Below, one piece after another: positions 34,446 through 43,747 of a stretch of DNA of 64,000 bases. Each line of letters begins with the position of its first letter. Within the stretch, counting starts at the first letter, position 1. Below the pieces are notes generated by a model. It made no database searches. It worked only from the letters and a program-made list of their open reading frames with translations, and was not told the DNA's origin. Source of the DNA: Flavobacterium tructae (GTDB lineage Bacteria; Bacteroidota; Bacteroidia; Flavobacteriales; Flavobacteriaceae); NCBI RefSeq assembly GCF_002217475.1, contig NZ_MUHH01000028.1, forward strand, positions 83,386-147,385, given 5' to 3'. The translations under genes and the position numbers were made by a program.

Positions 34446-35303
34446 TTAGTTATTAACTACAACATCAGTGTTTTTTTGAGCCTCATCTCTTAAAGCATAG
34501 AAATCTATATTAAAAGAATCCTTATAATACTTTACAACCAATGCTTCTTTTGCTTTAATATTTGCTTTAGCTGTAGCATCTGTTACACTTGCTAAAATGG
34601 CATCATATTCAGCTTTTGAACTTGTTAAAATTGTAGCGGCAGTTTCGGCAAAATCTTCGTAAATATTCAATCTTGCATAGCTGGTTATGAAACCTAATGA
34701 TCTTGAAGTTGAAAGTGCTTCTGTGTACCATGTGGAAGTATAACCTACCGGAGTTAACTTTGACCAGGCCTGTTCGTCAAATGGCTTAGTTTGGTTTAAA
34801 ATATGCACATATTCATGTTGAATGGTGTGAATAAACTGTGTAACATTGGCTCTGTTTTTCTTATTAAGTTTATCTACCTCAAATAGTGTAACTCTTTGAC
34901 CAGCTTCTGCTAATCCTAGTGTTACCGTTCCGTTAGTGTTTAAATTAACACCACCAACAAGTACAAATTCTCTGGGAGCAATTTTCTTTACAAAATTCAC
35001 TCCGCCAATCTTGGTGTAGCTATCTACCCAGATTTTTTTTACCACTTCCATTGCCGGTTGAACTTTATCTACTTGAGGAGGAAATAGATATTTAGTATTA
35101 TCAACTAAATTTTGATTCCACTCATAGTATACATTTATGTTATAAGGATCTAAGAAATTGGTCCCGATCCATTTATCTAAATCTGTTTTTGACAGTGCTG
35201 AAAAATCAAATTGACTTTCTTTTGGCTGTACTTCATGGGCACAGGATGCAAGAAGTAAAACCCCTGCCATTAGTGCTATTTTATATGTTTTTACTATTTT
35301 CAT
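34446..35303 (-). CDS. Putative zinc-binding metallopeptidase lipoprotein
   Basis: This 285-residue protein has lipobox LASC (Cys21). HEYVH at residues 163-167 (FIHTIQHEYVHILNQTKPFDEQAW) is a zincin HExxH motif. The surrounding layout fits the Bacteroidota putative zinc-binding metallopeptidase family that co-occurs with SusC/SusD and DUF4302. It would act on the cell surface, perhaps trimming peptides for uptake. It lies 29 bp before the DUF4302 gene and 19 bp after susD. Catalytic activity is inferred only from the motif. Confidence 0.85.
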   Translation of the reverse strand: MKIVKTYKIALMAGVLLLASCAHEVQPKESQFDFSALSKTDLDKWIGTNFLDPYNINVYYEWNQNLVDNTKYLFPPQVDKVQPAMEVVKKIWVDSYTKIGGVNFVKKIAPREFVLVGGVNLNTNGTVTLGLAEAGQRVTLFEVDKLNKKNRANVTQFIHTIQHEYVHILNQTKPFDEQAWSKLTPVGYTSTWYTEALSTSRSLGFITSYARLNIYEDFAETAATILTSSKAEYDAILASVTDATAKANIKAKEALVVKYYKDSFNIDFYALRDEAQKNTDVVVNN

Positions 35304-35322
35304 ACTATACTTTAATTAAAAA

Positions 35323-36810
35323 TTATCTAGGATTTTTTTCAATACCATTATCTGAAGCTCTAAGCGGAATTTGTAATGCTCTTCTATTATCATCTTTCTC
35401 CAGAACGTTTTTTCGAATTACTTTACCAAACTCAAGTGTATTATGAGTTACAACCAGATTAAAACGTTTAATATCGAACCATCTAAGTCCTTCGCGTAAA
35501 AAGTCTTTTCTTCTTGCCTCTGCTATTGCTTTTATGTAGGAAGCCTGAAGCGGGCTTAAGGTATAGAATGGAGTATACTCATTTGTGATTACCGGATATT
35601 TAGCTTGTACTACTGATTCATTCAAGACATCTGTTGTAGCATTGTATCCTGATGTTCTGGTTCCTAAAAAGAATCCCAGTTCTGTATTGGCTTCTGCCAT
35701 TCTGTTTTTCATCACCAATGCTTCAATTCTGTTCAAATATAACTCGTCATTGCTAAGTAAAACAGTAGCAGTGTATGGCACTCCAATACCAGATGTTAAG
35801 TTGGTAACTTTAAAATATTCGTAAAGTTTAGGAACCACAACTAGTACTCCGCTATAATACTGACCCTGAGCTTTAATTAAATTTGGTTTACCCCACATAT
35901 TGGTTTGATTACCTAATATTTCATCTGATTTATTTCCAGCAAGAGCAAATCTGTATGCACCTGCTCTGTTTGCAGTTGAATTAGGATAAGCAATTAACAG
36001 ATTGGTTTCTTGTTCTGCTTTAGAATATTCTAAAGGCATTTGGGAGAAAGGAACAGTGTTAAAAGCAAGGTAACTTCTAATTTTAGTTGGTTTAGAGCCA
36101 AGTCCTTCAGAAAATTCAAGAACTTTATCCCAGTCCCCTTTTATTAAGTAAAAACGACATGCCAAAGCCCTGGCAGCATCCCTGTTAAAATGAAATTTAG
36201 GTTCTTTATAATCATTTGTTACATATTTCAAACCTTCTGTAATGTCCTGCTCAATAAAATCAAAAACTTCTTTGACAGTATTACGTTTGTACTTCACTAA
36301 TAATTCTGTTTCTGGTTTTGTAATGTACGGAACTCCCAAATCTGTTGAGGCTGTTGTAGGATTGTAGCGATTTGCCCATAATGAAACCAACATAAAATGA
36401 GAATAGGCTCTCGCGATCAATGCCTCCCCTCTTTGTGGATTTAAACTTGTTGGGCTGCCTAATTTTTCAATCGCATCCAATGCCTGATTTGCTGCTGCTA
36501 TAGCTTCGTACGATCCGGTCCAAAAATCATTTTCAGTATCTGTTCCGATCTGATTTTGCATTTCCCAATTATAGCTATTATCATTATTTACATTCGCAGC
36601 CTGTTTTAACTCACTGTCAAAAACATTATCTGACATGGCTTCAGCAAGTGCAAAATAAGAAGAGCTAGGATAGGCTGTAACTAATAATTCAGATATTTTC
36701 TCAGGTGTATCTATCTGCGTTCTGTTATCTGGTACTTCTGAAAGGAAATCATCACAACTGCTAAAACCAATCAGCAATAATAGTGATAGTGTTATTTTTA
36801 TATTTTTCAT
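35323..36810 (-). CDS. SusD/RagB-family outer-membrane lipoprotein
   Basis: This 495-residue protein has lipobox GFSSC (about residue 19) and then DDFLSEVPDNRTQIDTPEKIS, a typical SusD start. TPR-like helices have Y(D/E)AI/NQALDAIEKLG and RGEALIARAYSHFMLVSLW...YNPTTASTDLGVPYI. The C-terminal RKDFLREGLRWFDIKRF is the SusD/RagB signature. It forms the lid of the SusC transporter. The start is placed at the ATG 36808-36810, 14 bp after susC; the frame upstream begins with TTG. The cargo is unknown. Confidence 0.93.
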   Translation of the reverse strand: MKNIKITLSLLLLIGFSSCDDFLSEVPDNRTQIDTPEKISELLVTAYPSSSYFALAEAMSDNVFDSELKQAANVNNDNSYNWEMQNQIGTDTENDFWTGSYEAIAAANQALDAIEKLGSPTSLNPQRGEALIARAYSHFMLVSLWANRYNPTTASTDLGVPYITKPETELLVKYKRNTVKEVFDFIEQDITEGLKYVTNDYKEPKFHFNRDAARALACRFYLIKGDWDKVLEFSEGLGSKPTKIRSYLAFNTVPFSQMPLEYSKAEQETNLLIAYPNSTANRAGAYRFALAGNKSDEILGNQTNMWGKPNLIKAQGQYYSGVLVVVPKLYEYFKVTNLTSGIGVPYTATVLLSNDELYLNRIEALVMKNRMAEANTELGFFLGTRTSGYNATTDVLNESVVQAKYPVITNEYTPFYTLSPLQASYIKAIAEARRKDFLREGLRWFDIKRFNLVVTHNTLEFGKVIRKNVLEKDDNRRALQIPLRASDNGIEKNPR

Positions 36811-36824
36811 AATCAATTTTAGTA

Positions 36825-39800
36825 TTAGAATGAAATATTTATTGCAAAAGTATATTGTGCTGTAATAGGGAAAGCTACCCCTCCGGTATTACGGAATTCA
36901 GGATCTTGTCCGTTTAATTTTTTGTCTGAATAAATCAGCCATGGATTAACCGCAGAACCTTTTAAAGTAAAGGTGCTAACTCCTAACTTTCTTTTAAAAT
37001 CACTTGGGAATTCCCAGCCAAGTGAGATATTTTTTAATCGTACAAAGTCACCACTTGCAATTCTCTCATCAGAAAAATTATAGGTGTTGTATGCAATTTG
37101 TAAGTTATTAGCTCCGTAATTTCTGTTCAACAATTGATCTGCAATAACCGGTACATTTGTATATTGCTCGTCACCTGGATTAATCCATCTGTTAGCAAAT
37201 TCTTTTGTGAAAACGGTCTGATCTGTGTAAACATTATTATACACAGGATTCAATCTGATTTTATTTCCTCCTGATCCTACTATGAAAACATATAATGACC
37301 AGTTTTTGTAAGTAAACGTATTAGCAAGACCAATAGATTTATTTGGCTCAACAGATCCCTCATATTTTAAATATTTCATTACATTATTAGTATCCTGAAA
37401 ATTAGCTTCTGTAATATTATTTTCAGCACCATCCTGTAATTTAAAAGTTGGTAATCCTTCAGGATTTAGTCCCGTGAACTGATAAGAATAAAGTGAGTTT
37501 CTAGGATGCCCTACTGTGTTACCTCCGTTGGAAGCTATCAAATCAAATACTGCTGGTCTGTTGGCTAGTTTTGTAATTTTTTGATCATAAACAGATAAGT
37601 TTAGTGTTGTAGACCATTTAAAATCTTTCGCAGCAATATTCTGAGTAGTAAAACCAAACTCAATACCTTTAGTTTCCATATCGGCATTGTTACCCTGTTT
37701 AACAGATTGTCCTCCAACACCGGAAGTAATTACATAATCAATAAGATCAAATGCTTTACGGCTGTAAACATCTGTAGTTACTTGTACTCTGTTTCTGAAC
37801 AATCCAAGATCGAAACCAATATTGGTTTCAAATTGTTTCTCCCATGTCAAATCAGCATTCTGTAAATCCGAAATATTTATTGCATTTTCTCTGTCACCTG
37901 TGTTAAAACGGTTAGTGATAAAACTTCTGTAAATAGCCAATGAATTTGTAGCAGGACCTGCCGTTGCTGTTAAACCGTATGAAGCTCTAAGTGCTAAAGT
38001 GTTTACAGATTCAACATTCTTCATGAAATTTTCTTCTTTAATGTTCCATTTACCACTTAATGTGTAAGTAGGAAGCCATCTTGATGATCCTGTATCTCCT
38101 TGTCTGTTAGACCCGTCATAACGACCAGTAATAGATCCTGTATAACGACGATCGTAAGTATATCCAACTTTTCCAAAGAAACCAACTGTTCTCTCTCTTT
38201 CAGCTCCAAAATCGTAGTAAGAGTTTCCTTCGTTTACTAACTTTTCAATTAATTTTGGGTCAATAAAAGCACTAAGCCCTTTTTCATACTGAATTCCTGC
38301 AGCAGTAAAATTGTCATTATTTCTGTCTACTGATCTGAACTCTGTACCAAAGAAGCCTTCTAATTCATGTTTGTCATTCAATGTGTTTCTGTAGGTAATA
38401 CTATTTCTAACATTATAAGAAGTCATATCATTAGTGTATTTTCTTAAAAATCCACCATTTGGCAATACAGATATTTTCGGTGCGGTTAAATCATTTGGAT
38501 TTTGGTATAAGAACACATTATCCTTTTGAATTTGAGTATTTAGAGTCGCACCAACTCCTGCATTATATGCCCCTACTACGTTTGAATCTTCGTAAATTTT
38601 ATGCTCTCTTGATGTATTAGCATAACGTGCAGAACCTGTAAAGTTATAGGTTAAGTTTTTGTTTATTTTATAATCTATGTCAGCTTGAAAACGAATATCG
38701 TTTACTTTTATTCCCATAGTATTATTTTTCAACTCCTTTAAGATGTTCATAGGAGCCCAGTTGTTTTGGTAGTATTCGTAATTACCATTTTCATCATAAG
38801 GTCTAAGCGTTCTGCTTGTACTTAATACATAATTGAATGGGTTAATATCAAAATCTCTGGTTATCTTACCAAATACAGCATCGTTTTTACTTTCGTACGT
38901 ACCCGGAGCTTCCTGATCACGTATAGAAGCAAGTGTTGATAAAGTAATATTTAATCTGTCGTTGATAAAGAATGTTCCTTTTAAGTTTGATGATAATTGT
39001 TTCACATTATCAGCTAAAGTCCATCCCGGATCAGTATAGTATCCTAGAGAACCATAAAAAGTATTATTTTTTCCACCCCCTGAAAAACTTAAAGAGTGAT
39101 TCTGCGTGATAGATGGTCTGAATAAAACTTTAAACCAGTCTGTATTTGCTAATTCATATTTTTGCAAAAATTCATTGATGTATGGCTGCTCATTTCTAAC
39201 ACCATACTGACCATTTGATTCATTATAGCGGTTAACTTCTTTAGCCAAAATACCATAAACACCACTAAATCTTGCAGTAATAGACGAACTTTGATTAAGA
39301 TAACCTTTGGTTCTCATCTCTTGAAAAATACTCATCGATTCCTGAGAATTTAGAATATCATACTGAGTATAACTTGGTACAGTTCTAACTGTGTTTTCAA
39401 CAGAATAAGTCACTTTTAGAGGAGAATCTCTACGTCCTTGTTTAGTAGTTACAACCACCACCCCATTTAACGATCTTGAACCATAGATTGAAGTAGCAGA
39501 TGCATCTTTTAGAATTTCAATACTTTGAATATCATTTGCATTCAAACCTGCTACAGCAGAACTTAATAATGTTGCTGAGTTTCCAGATGCTAAATCAGCA
39601 AATGAAACGTTGATAATATCTTCTTGTACAACCCCATCAATAACCCATAAAGGTTTGGTATCTCCAAAAATAGAAGAAGATCCACGAACCGTAATTTTTG
39701 GCGTCGAACCAAAAGATCCCGTAACGTTTTGTACAGTAACACCGGCAGCTTTACCTTCAATCATTCTGCTTACATCTACAACACCATCGACTTTCAATTC

Positions 39801-40544
39801 ACTGCCGGAAATTTTACTGATTGCCCCCGTAAAAGTTCTTTTTGAAGTTTTTTCATAACCTGTAGTTACTACGACTTCCTTTAGATTTTGTCCTGCTTCA
39901 TTTAAAACGATAACCGGATTTGTATTGCTTATTCCTATTTCTTTTGTTTCCATTCCAACATAAGAAATTACAAGTCTGTCACTGTTAGTCGGCATTTCGA
40001 TAGAAAATTTACCATCAAAATCTGTTAATACCGCAATCTTAGTTCCTTTCGCTAATACTGTAGCACCAGGTAGCGGACTGCCACTAACATCTGTAACTGT
40101 ACCCTTAATAATCGGACCTGCAGCGGTTAAGCTTTCAAATACTGAATTTGATGTTTCAGCACTTGTAAAAGGAACTGCTGATGCATTTTTCTGTAGAATT
40201 ATCTGATTGCTGACTTCAGTGTAAGTGATATTAAATGGTAATAAAATTCGATTCAAAATACTCGACAAAGTTTCATCGTTAGCATCTATACTAACTTTTT
40301 GATTCAGTTGTGGTAATCTTGAATTGTAAGAAAACTTTACATTTGCAGACTTTTGTAATTTAGACAAGGTGTTGTCTAAAGTTAAATTTGTAATATTAAT
40401 TGTAACTTTAGTATCTAATTTTTTTTGTCCATTTACATCATTTGCCATGGCAACACTTGAAAACACAAGTGCCAGAACAAACTGAAATAGTGTTATTTTC
40501 ATGATTCGATGGAGTAATCGTTGTTTAACAACTGGTTTTTTCAT
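36825..40544 (-). CDS. SusC/RagA-family TonB-dependent transporter with STN signalling domain
   Basis: This 1239-residue outer-membrane protein has a signal peptide (about 15-35) and then an STN domain (about 44-121, VTINITNLTLDNTLSKLQKSANVKFSYN). A carboxypeptidase-regulatory-like repeat follows (about 148-215, IKGTVTDVSGSPLPGATVLAKGT). The plug is about 225-370 (VVTTGYEKTSKRTFTGAISKI; APLWVIDGVVQ-like; EILKDASATSIYGSRSLNGVVVVTTK). A 22-strand beta barrel ends in an aromatic residue (INISF). The STN domain lets it signal to the FecR anti-sigma encoded upstream. Imports a TonB-energised substrate together with SusD. Confidence 0.95.
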   Translation of the reverse strand: MKKPVVKQRLLHRIMKITLFQFVLALVFSSVAMANDVNGQKKLDTKVTINITNLTLDNTLSKLQKSANVKFSYNSRLPQLNQKVSIDANDETLSSILNRILLPFNITYTEVSNQIILQKNASAVPFTSAETSNSVFESLTAAGPIIKGTVTDVSGSPLPGATVLAKGTKIAVLTDFDGKFSIEMPTNSDRLVISYVGMETKEIGISNTNPVIVLNEAGQNLKEVVVTTGYEKTSKRTFTGAISKISGSELKVDGVVDVSRMIEGKAAGVTVQNVTGSFGSTPKITVRGSSSIFGDTKPLWVIDGVVQEDIINVSFADLASGNSATLLSSAVAGLNANDIQSIEILKDASATSIYGSRSLNGVVVVTTKQGRRDSPLKVTYSVENTVRTVPSYTQYDILNSQESMSIFQEMRTKGYLNQSSSITARFSGVYGILAKEVNRYNESNGQYGVRNEQPYINEFLQKYELANTDWFKVLFRPSITQNHSLSFSGGGKNNTFYGSLGYYTDPGWTLADNVKQLSSNLKGTFFINDRLNITLSTLASIRDQEAPGTYESKNDAVFGKITRDFDINPFNYVLSTSRTLRPYDENGNYEYYQNNWAPMNILKELKNNTMGIKVNDIRFQADIDYKINKNLTYNFTGSARYANTSREHKIYEDSNVVGAYNAGVGATLNTQIQKDNVFLYQNPNDLTAPKISVLPNGGFLRKYTNDMTSYNVRNSITYRNTLNDKHELEGFFGTEFRSVDRNNDNFTAAGIQYEKGLSAFIDPKLIEKLVNEGNSYYDFGAERERTVGFFGKVGYTYDRRYTGSITGRYDGSNRQGDTGSSRWLPTYTLSGKWNIKEENFMKNVESVNTLALRASYGLTATAGPATNSLAIYRSFITNRFNTGDRENAINISDLQNADLTWEKQFETNIGFDLGLFRNRVQVTTDVYSRKAFDLIDYVITSGVGGQSVKQGNNADMETKGIEFGFTTQNIAAKDFKWSTTLNLSVYDQKITKLANRPAVFDLIASNGGNTVGHPRNSLYSYQFTGLNPEGLPTFKLQDGAENNITEANFQDTNNVMKYLKYEGSVEPNKSIGLANTFTYKNWSLYVFIVGSGGNKIRLNPVYNNVYTDQTVFTKEFANRWINPGDEQYTNVPVIADQLLNRNYGANNLQIAYNTYNFSDERIASGDFVRLKNISLGWEFPSDFKRKLGVSTFTLKGSAVNPWLIYSDKKLNGQDPEFRNTGGVAFPITAQYTFAINISF

Positions 40545-40600
40545 AATTTTGGTTTGTTTTGATTAATACTGATTCGAGTGTATTTTAAGAAACATCCTCA

Positions 40601-40667
40601 GTTACTCTTTACAGAGAGTAATTTGATTCATCTAAGTGTCGATAATGTTACAGCATTTCGGCACTTT
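40601..40667. other. Two hairpins in the fecR-susC spacer
   Basis: The 241-bp spacer has a perfect 7-bp inverted repeat (TTACTCT 40602-40608 with AGAGTAA 40615-40621). About 15 bp on is an imperfect 13-bp hairpin (AAGTGTCGATAATG with CATTTCGGCACTT, near 40635-40667), followed by T7 on the plus strand. No TAnnTTTG box is present, which would fit a promoter used by the locus's own ECF sigma factor. Exact roles are not shown. Confidence 0.45.
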
Positions 40668-40785
40668 TTTTATGCATTTTCTTTTACATAGGCGTTATTA
40701 TTATTTGTTTTGGTTATTTTAGGTTGTTCATGTTTTTTCTTTGTTATTTAAAACTCAACTTTACAATTACAGTTGCAAAATGAGT

Positions 40786-41901
40786 TTAGTTACATCCATC
40801 AGATACGATAACGATTTGATTTCCATTCATTTCAAAAGTCGTCTTGTTGCCAATACTGTTACAGACAATTTTTAGCTTTTCCATCAAAGGCTGATCACTA
40901 AGAGATGTTGTAAGGTGACAGTCTTTCAGCTTGTTTTTTGGATAATCGATGTCTACAAGGTAAGCCTGCTCTATCGTTTCAAAAATTTGTGATACCGGAA
41001 TATCGGTAAACTCAAAGCTGAGCTGTTCAATATTTCCGACACTACGGGTAAGGACTATATCCTGAGTGATATTTGTAATTTTATTAAAGCTTAAATCTTT
41101 TCGCTGAAAACGTAACGCCTGATTAGGTAACAAAACAACTTCATCATCGTCTGACTTTGCAACCAAATCGTTTGATTTTACTTTTACTTTACCGGTGCGA
41201 ACCAAAACTTCAACATCAGGTTGGTCAGAATAGGCCTTGACTCTAAAACTAGTTCCAACTACCTTCGTAACAATTTCATTGGCGTAAACAAAGAAGGGCT
41301 TTTTTGGATTTTTACTAATTTCAAAGAAGCCTTCACCAGATAAATACACCTTTCTTTCGTTTCCGGTAAAAATCTTAGGATAACTCAGTTTACTATTAGG
41401 TTGCAATAAAACGGAACTACCATCAGATAAAGTAATAATTTGAGCTTTGTCTGAATTATTGGTTTGTTCAACCAGTCCTTCATTGTTTTCACTAATTAAC
41501 TCATTGTAGGTTACTTCTTTGCTATTAGGAATTATTTGATTGTTATACAACCAAACTGATCCTAAGCCAATAATTAAAGCAGCGGCAATACCACTAAGAA
41601 AATATTTCTTAAGAAATTTTATTTTCGAACTTGGGGTTGAATTGTTCTGATTCTCTTTCTCTTCGATTTTAATCCAGGTGGCCTGCAAAGCATGATGAAG
41701 ATCTACAGGAGATATCGGCTGATCCGGCACTTTCATGGCCAACAACAATAATCTTGCATCTTCTACCAGCTTAGCGCGCTGACGACTCTCTAAAGTCCAT
41801 TCTTCCCAACTATCATTGTCTATTTTGGATAAAATCCATGACTGAAATGATTCATCAGATAAGAAATCTTCAATTTCGGTATATGTATTACGTTTTTGCA
41901 T
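40786..41901 (-). CDS. FecR-family anti-sigma factor
   Basis: This 371-residue inner-membrane protein has a cytoplasmic N-terminal sigma-binding region (about 1-98) and one TM helix (about 100-118, YFLSGIAAALIIGLGSVWLY). The periplasmic FecR domain (about 150-250) has ITLSDGSSVLLQPNSKLSYPKIFTGNERKVYLSGEGFFEISKNPKKPFFVYA. A C-terminal STN-like domain (about 300-371) carries FEFTDIPVSQIFETIEQAYLVDIDY. It relays occupancy of the SusC STN domain to the sigma factor next door. It lies 90 bp downstream of the sigma gene. Confidence 0.94.
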   Translation of the reverse strand: MQKRNTYTEIEDFLSDESFQSWILSKIDNDSWEEWTLESRQRAKLVEDARLLLLAMKVPDQPISPVDLHHALQATWIKIEEKENQNNSTPSSKIKFLKKYFLSGIAAALIIGLGSVWLYNNQIIPNSKEVTYNELISENNEGLVEQTNNSDKAQIITLSDGSSVLLQPNSKLSYPKIFTGNERKVYLSGEGFFEISKNPKKPFFVYANEIVTKVVGTSFRVKAYSDQPDVEVLVRTGKVKVKSNDLVAKSDDDEVVLLPNQALRFQRKDLSFNKITNITQDIVLTRSVGNIEQLSFEFTDIPVSQIFETIEQAYLVDIDYPKNKLKDCHLTTSLSDQPLMEKLKIVCNSIGNKTTFEMNGNQIVIVSDGCN

Positions 41902-41991
41902 CTAGAAATAGGGTTACAAAAACATAGAGGACGGCTTTCTTATTATATACTCACCAAATTGTGATTTTTTTTTAATTCTGTATAAATAAAA

Positions 41992-42603
41992 TTAAAAAGT
42001 TGTTGAGGAAAGAAGAAGAATTAACGAAACACTACCCTTCCATTCCTTGCGAAGAGTAAGTAAACCGCGGTGTAGTAAGTTACTTGCTGATTGATAATTT
42101 ACTTCCAGCATATCGGCAATTTGATCAACGGTTAAGCCTTGATGGTATCTTAAATATAAGGCCTCTTTTTGTCGTGCCGGTAAATTGTTTAATAATTTAT
42201 TCAAATGAATTACTTTTTCTTTTGTAGCATAATCATCATCCATGAGATCATGTTCTACAGAGAACTCTAAAAGAAAAGCAATTGAATCTGTGCTTGCGGA
42301 CTTGCGAAAAATATGATCACGCTCGTATAAACGTGCAATACGCTTGCGTACACTTGATAATAAATAGGCTTTTACTACAACCGAACTTTGAAGCCCATTC
42401 TTGTAAACCCAAATATCTGTAAAAACATCCTGAACACAATCCTGTACCTTTTCGGCATTCGGAGAAAGTGAATTTCCATAATTTACCAAATCACCATAGT
42501 ATTTTTCAAACAACAAAGAGAATGACTTTTCATCTCCATTTTTCAAGTTAGTCCAAAGCGTAAGATCGTCCGATGTTTTGAATTGTAGAGTTTTGGTATT
42601 CAT
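41992..42603 (-). CDS. ECF RNA polymerase sigma factor (FecI-like)
   Basis: It contains sigma70 region 2 (FSLLFEKYYGDLVNYGNSLSPNAEKVQDCVQDVFTDIWVYKNG) and region 4 (NLPARQKEALYLRYHQGLTVDQIADMLEVNYQSASNLLHRGLLTLR). This is the Bacteroidota ECF layout controlling SusCD loci. I choose the ATG 42601-42603 (MNTKTLQFKTSDD, 203 residues) because its length fits the family. The frame is open back to 42672 (226 residues), and a TATGTTTG box at 42707 would allow either start. It should activate the susC operon and be held by the FecR protein. Confidence 0.92.
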   Translation of the reverse strand: MNTKTLQFKTSDDLTLWTNLKNGDEKSFSLLFEKYYGDLVNYGNSLSPNAEKVQDCVQDVFTDIWVYKNGLQSSVVVKAYLLSSVRKRIARLYERDHIFRKSASTDSIAFLLEFSVEHDLMDDDYATKEKVIHLNKLLNNLPARQKEALYLRYHQGLTVDQIADMLEVNYQSASNLLHRGLLTLRKEWKGSVSLILLLSSTTF

Positions 42604-42706
42604 ATAAAATTGCAATAGAATTCTTGAAAATAAGCACTTGTTTTTAACATAAAGAATAAGATTTTTTAACATTATTCTTTACATCTATGCGATAAATATA
42701 TAAAAG

Positions 42707-42714
42707 CAAACATA
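42707..42714 (-). promoter_or_regulatory. Probable sigma gene promoter (-7 box TATGTTTG); surrounding spacer
   Basis: TATGTTTG fits TAnnTTTG upstream of the sigma/anti-sigma pair. The rest of the roughly 500-bp gap (42673-43178) contains no convincing gene. It holds an isolated hairpin at 43037-43058 (CACACCTAG / CTATGTGTG) and the terminator at 43122-43152. Confidence 0.45.
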
Positions 42715-43121
42715 TAAAACAAATTTTTTTATAAGAGAAATATAAATATTTAACATTTGGAAAGAGCTTTTTTTATTGACTTAACGGGGTTTAGCACATA
42801 AAAGTAAAATTTAAGCTAATCTTTTATTTTATCTAAATGTCAGATTTTACAGCCATAGTTCTTTAGCTTTTTTTTAACAATAGCTTAAATGATTTGTTTG
42901 TATTTTATTCTAAAGTAGTACCTGCCGATCAAAAAAGTAACTATTCCAAATTCAAATATTAAGCGACAAAACATTGGACTCAAGCAGTACTAGAATCGCT
43001 ATAATATCTGACAAAAAAGATATTTTACCGGTTTCTCACACCTAGTAGCCTATGTGTGTTTTCAATAAGTGAAATACCTTTTTTAAAAGTATCAAATCTA
43101 TGTCTCTATATGTTAAAAAAA

Positions 43122-43152
43122 AAAGCCTCACTAAAATATTTAGTAAGGCTTT
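43122..43152 (-). terminator. Intrinsic terminator after the GIY-YIG-like gene
   Basis: The 14-nt arms AAAGCCTCACTAAA (43122-43135) and TTTAGTAAGGCTTT (43139-43152) pair with one mismatch. A T10 run follows on the minus strand. It lies 27 bp after the gene stop. Confidence 0.85.
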
Positions 43153-43178
43153 TGACGATTTTACATTGAAGTTTTCTT

Positions 43179-43607
43179 TTAGAAAGCTACATTCCATCTA
43201 GGTAATTTTGCATTTTCATCTAAGAAATTTTGCAAAACCTGTCCTTCTACTGTAGTTGGAATTCCTTTTGAATCTGCATTGAAAGTTTCGAACCAAACTA
43301 CTTCAAGAGCAGCAATATTCTCTAATTTCATTTGTGCCGGCCAAGAATATTTTCTTCCCGTTTTTGCAAATTGATGTCCGTTTACAATTTTATCGTACAA
43401 TCCGCCGTTTTTGCTTTTCAAAGTACCATCATTCTGAACAGTTCCGGTAGATCCTACCATGATCAATTCTTTTGCATTTCCTTCAACTGCATAAACTACA
43501 AAAACACCTGCACCTCCTTCAGGAGCGTTACAAACTTGTTCTAAACTGTCTTCAATTGTAAAAGTAAAGCTGCTGCTTACTTTAAATTTTTCTAATTCTT
43601 TGTACAT
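43179..43607 (-). CDS. Small cytoplasmic protein with GIY-YIG-like fold
   Basis: This 142-residue protein has no signal peptide. Residues about 33-56 (GVFVVYAVEGNAKELIMVGSTG) resemble the two GIY-YIG strands (G-V-F ... M-V-G), with Tyr replaced by Phe and Met. A KIVNGHQF segment and a C-terminal TTVEGQVLQNFLDENAKLPRWN, like the Glu helix and P-x-x-N end of that fold, follow. The substituted motif tyrosines make nuclease activity doubtful. It is monocistronic with its own terminator. The family call is my inference from the motif pattern, and the protein could be something else. Confidence 0.75.
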   Translation of the reverse strand: MYKELEKFKVSSSFTFTIEDSLEQVCNAPEGGAGVFVVYAVEGNAKELIMVGSTGTVQNDGTLKSKNGGLYDKIVNGHQFAKTGRKYSWPAQMKLENIAALEVVWFETFNADSKGIPTTVEGQVLQNFLDENAKLPRWNVAF

Positions 43608-43620
43608 ATTTTTATTTTTA

Positions 43621-43657
43621 AGTTTCTAAGATGCTGAGATACTTAGATACTAAGTTT
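43621..43657. repeat. Short palindromic CTTAGATACTAAG-word repeat
   Basis: The words TTCTAAGATGC, TGAGATACTTAG and ATACTAAG form an inverted pair ACTTAG-ATA-CTAAGT within the sucD to GIY-YIG-like spacer. Confidence 0.5.
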
Positions 43658-43689
43658 TTTTGATTTATCCCTCAGGACTTTAAATGTAA

Positions 43690-43718
43690 AAAAGTCTCAA
43701 CAGAATATTGAGACTTTT
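43690..43718 (-). terminator. Intrinsic terminator of sucD
   Basis: The arms AAAAGTCTCAA (43690-43700) and TTGAGACTTTT (43708-43718) are perfect, with a T run continuing on both strands. 29 bp past the sucD stop. Confidence 0.85.
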
Positions 43719-43747
43719 TTGGAATTTATTATTTTAAATACCCGGGA

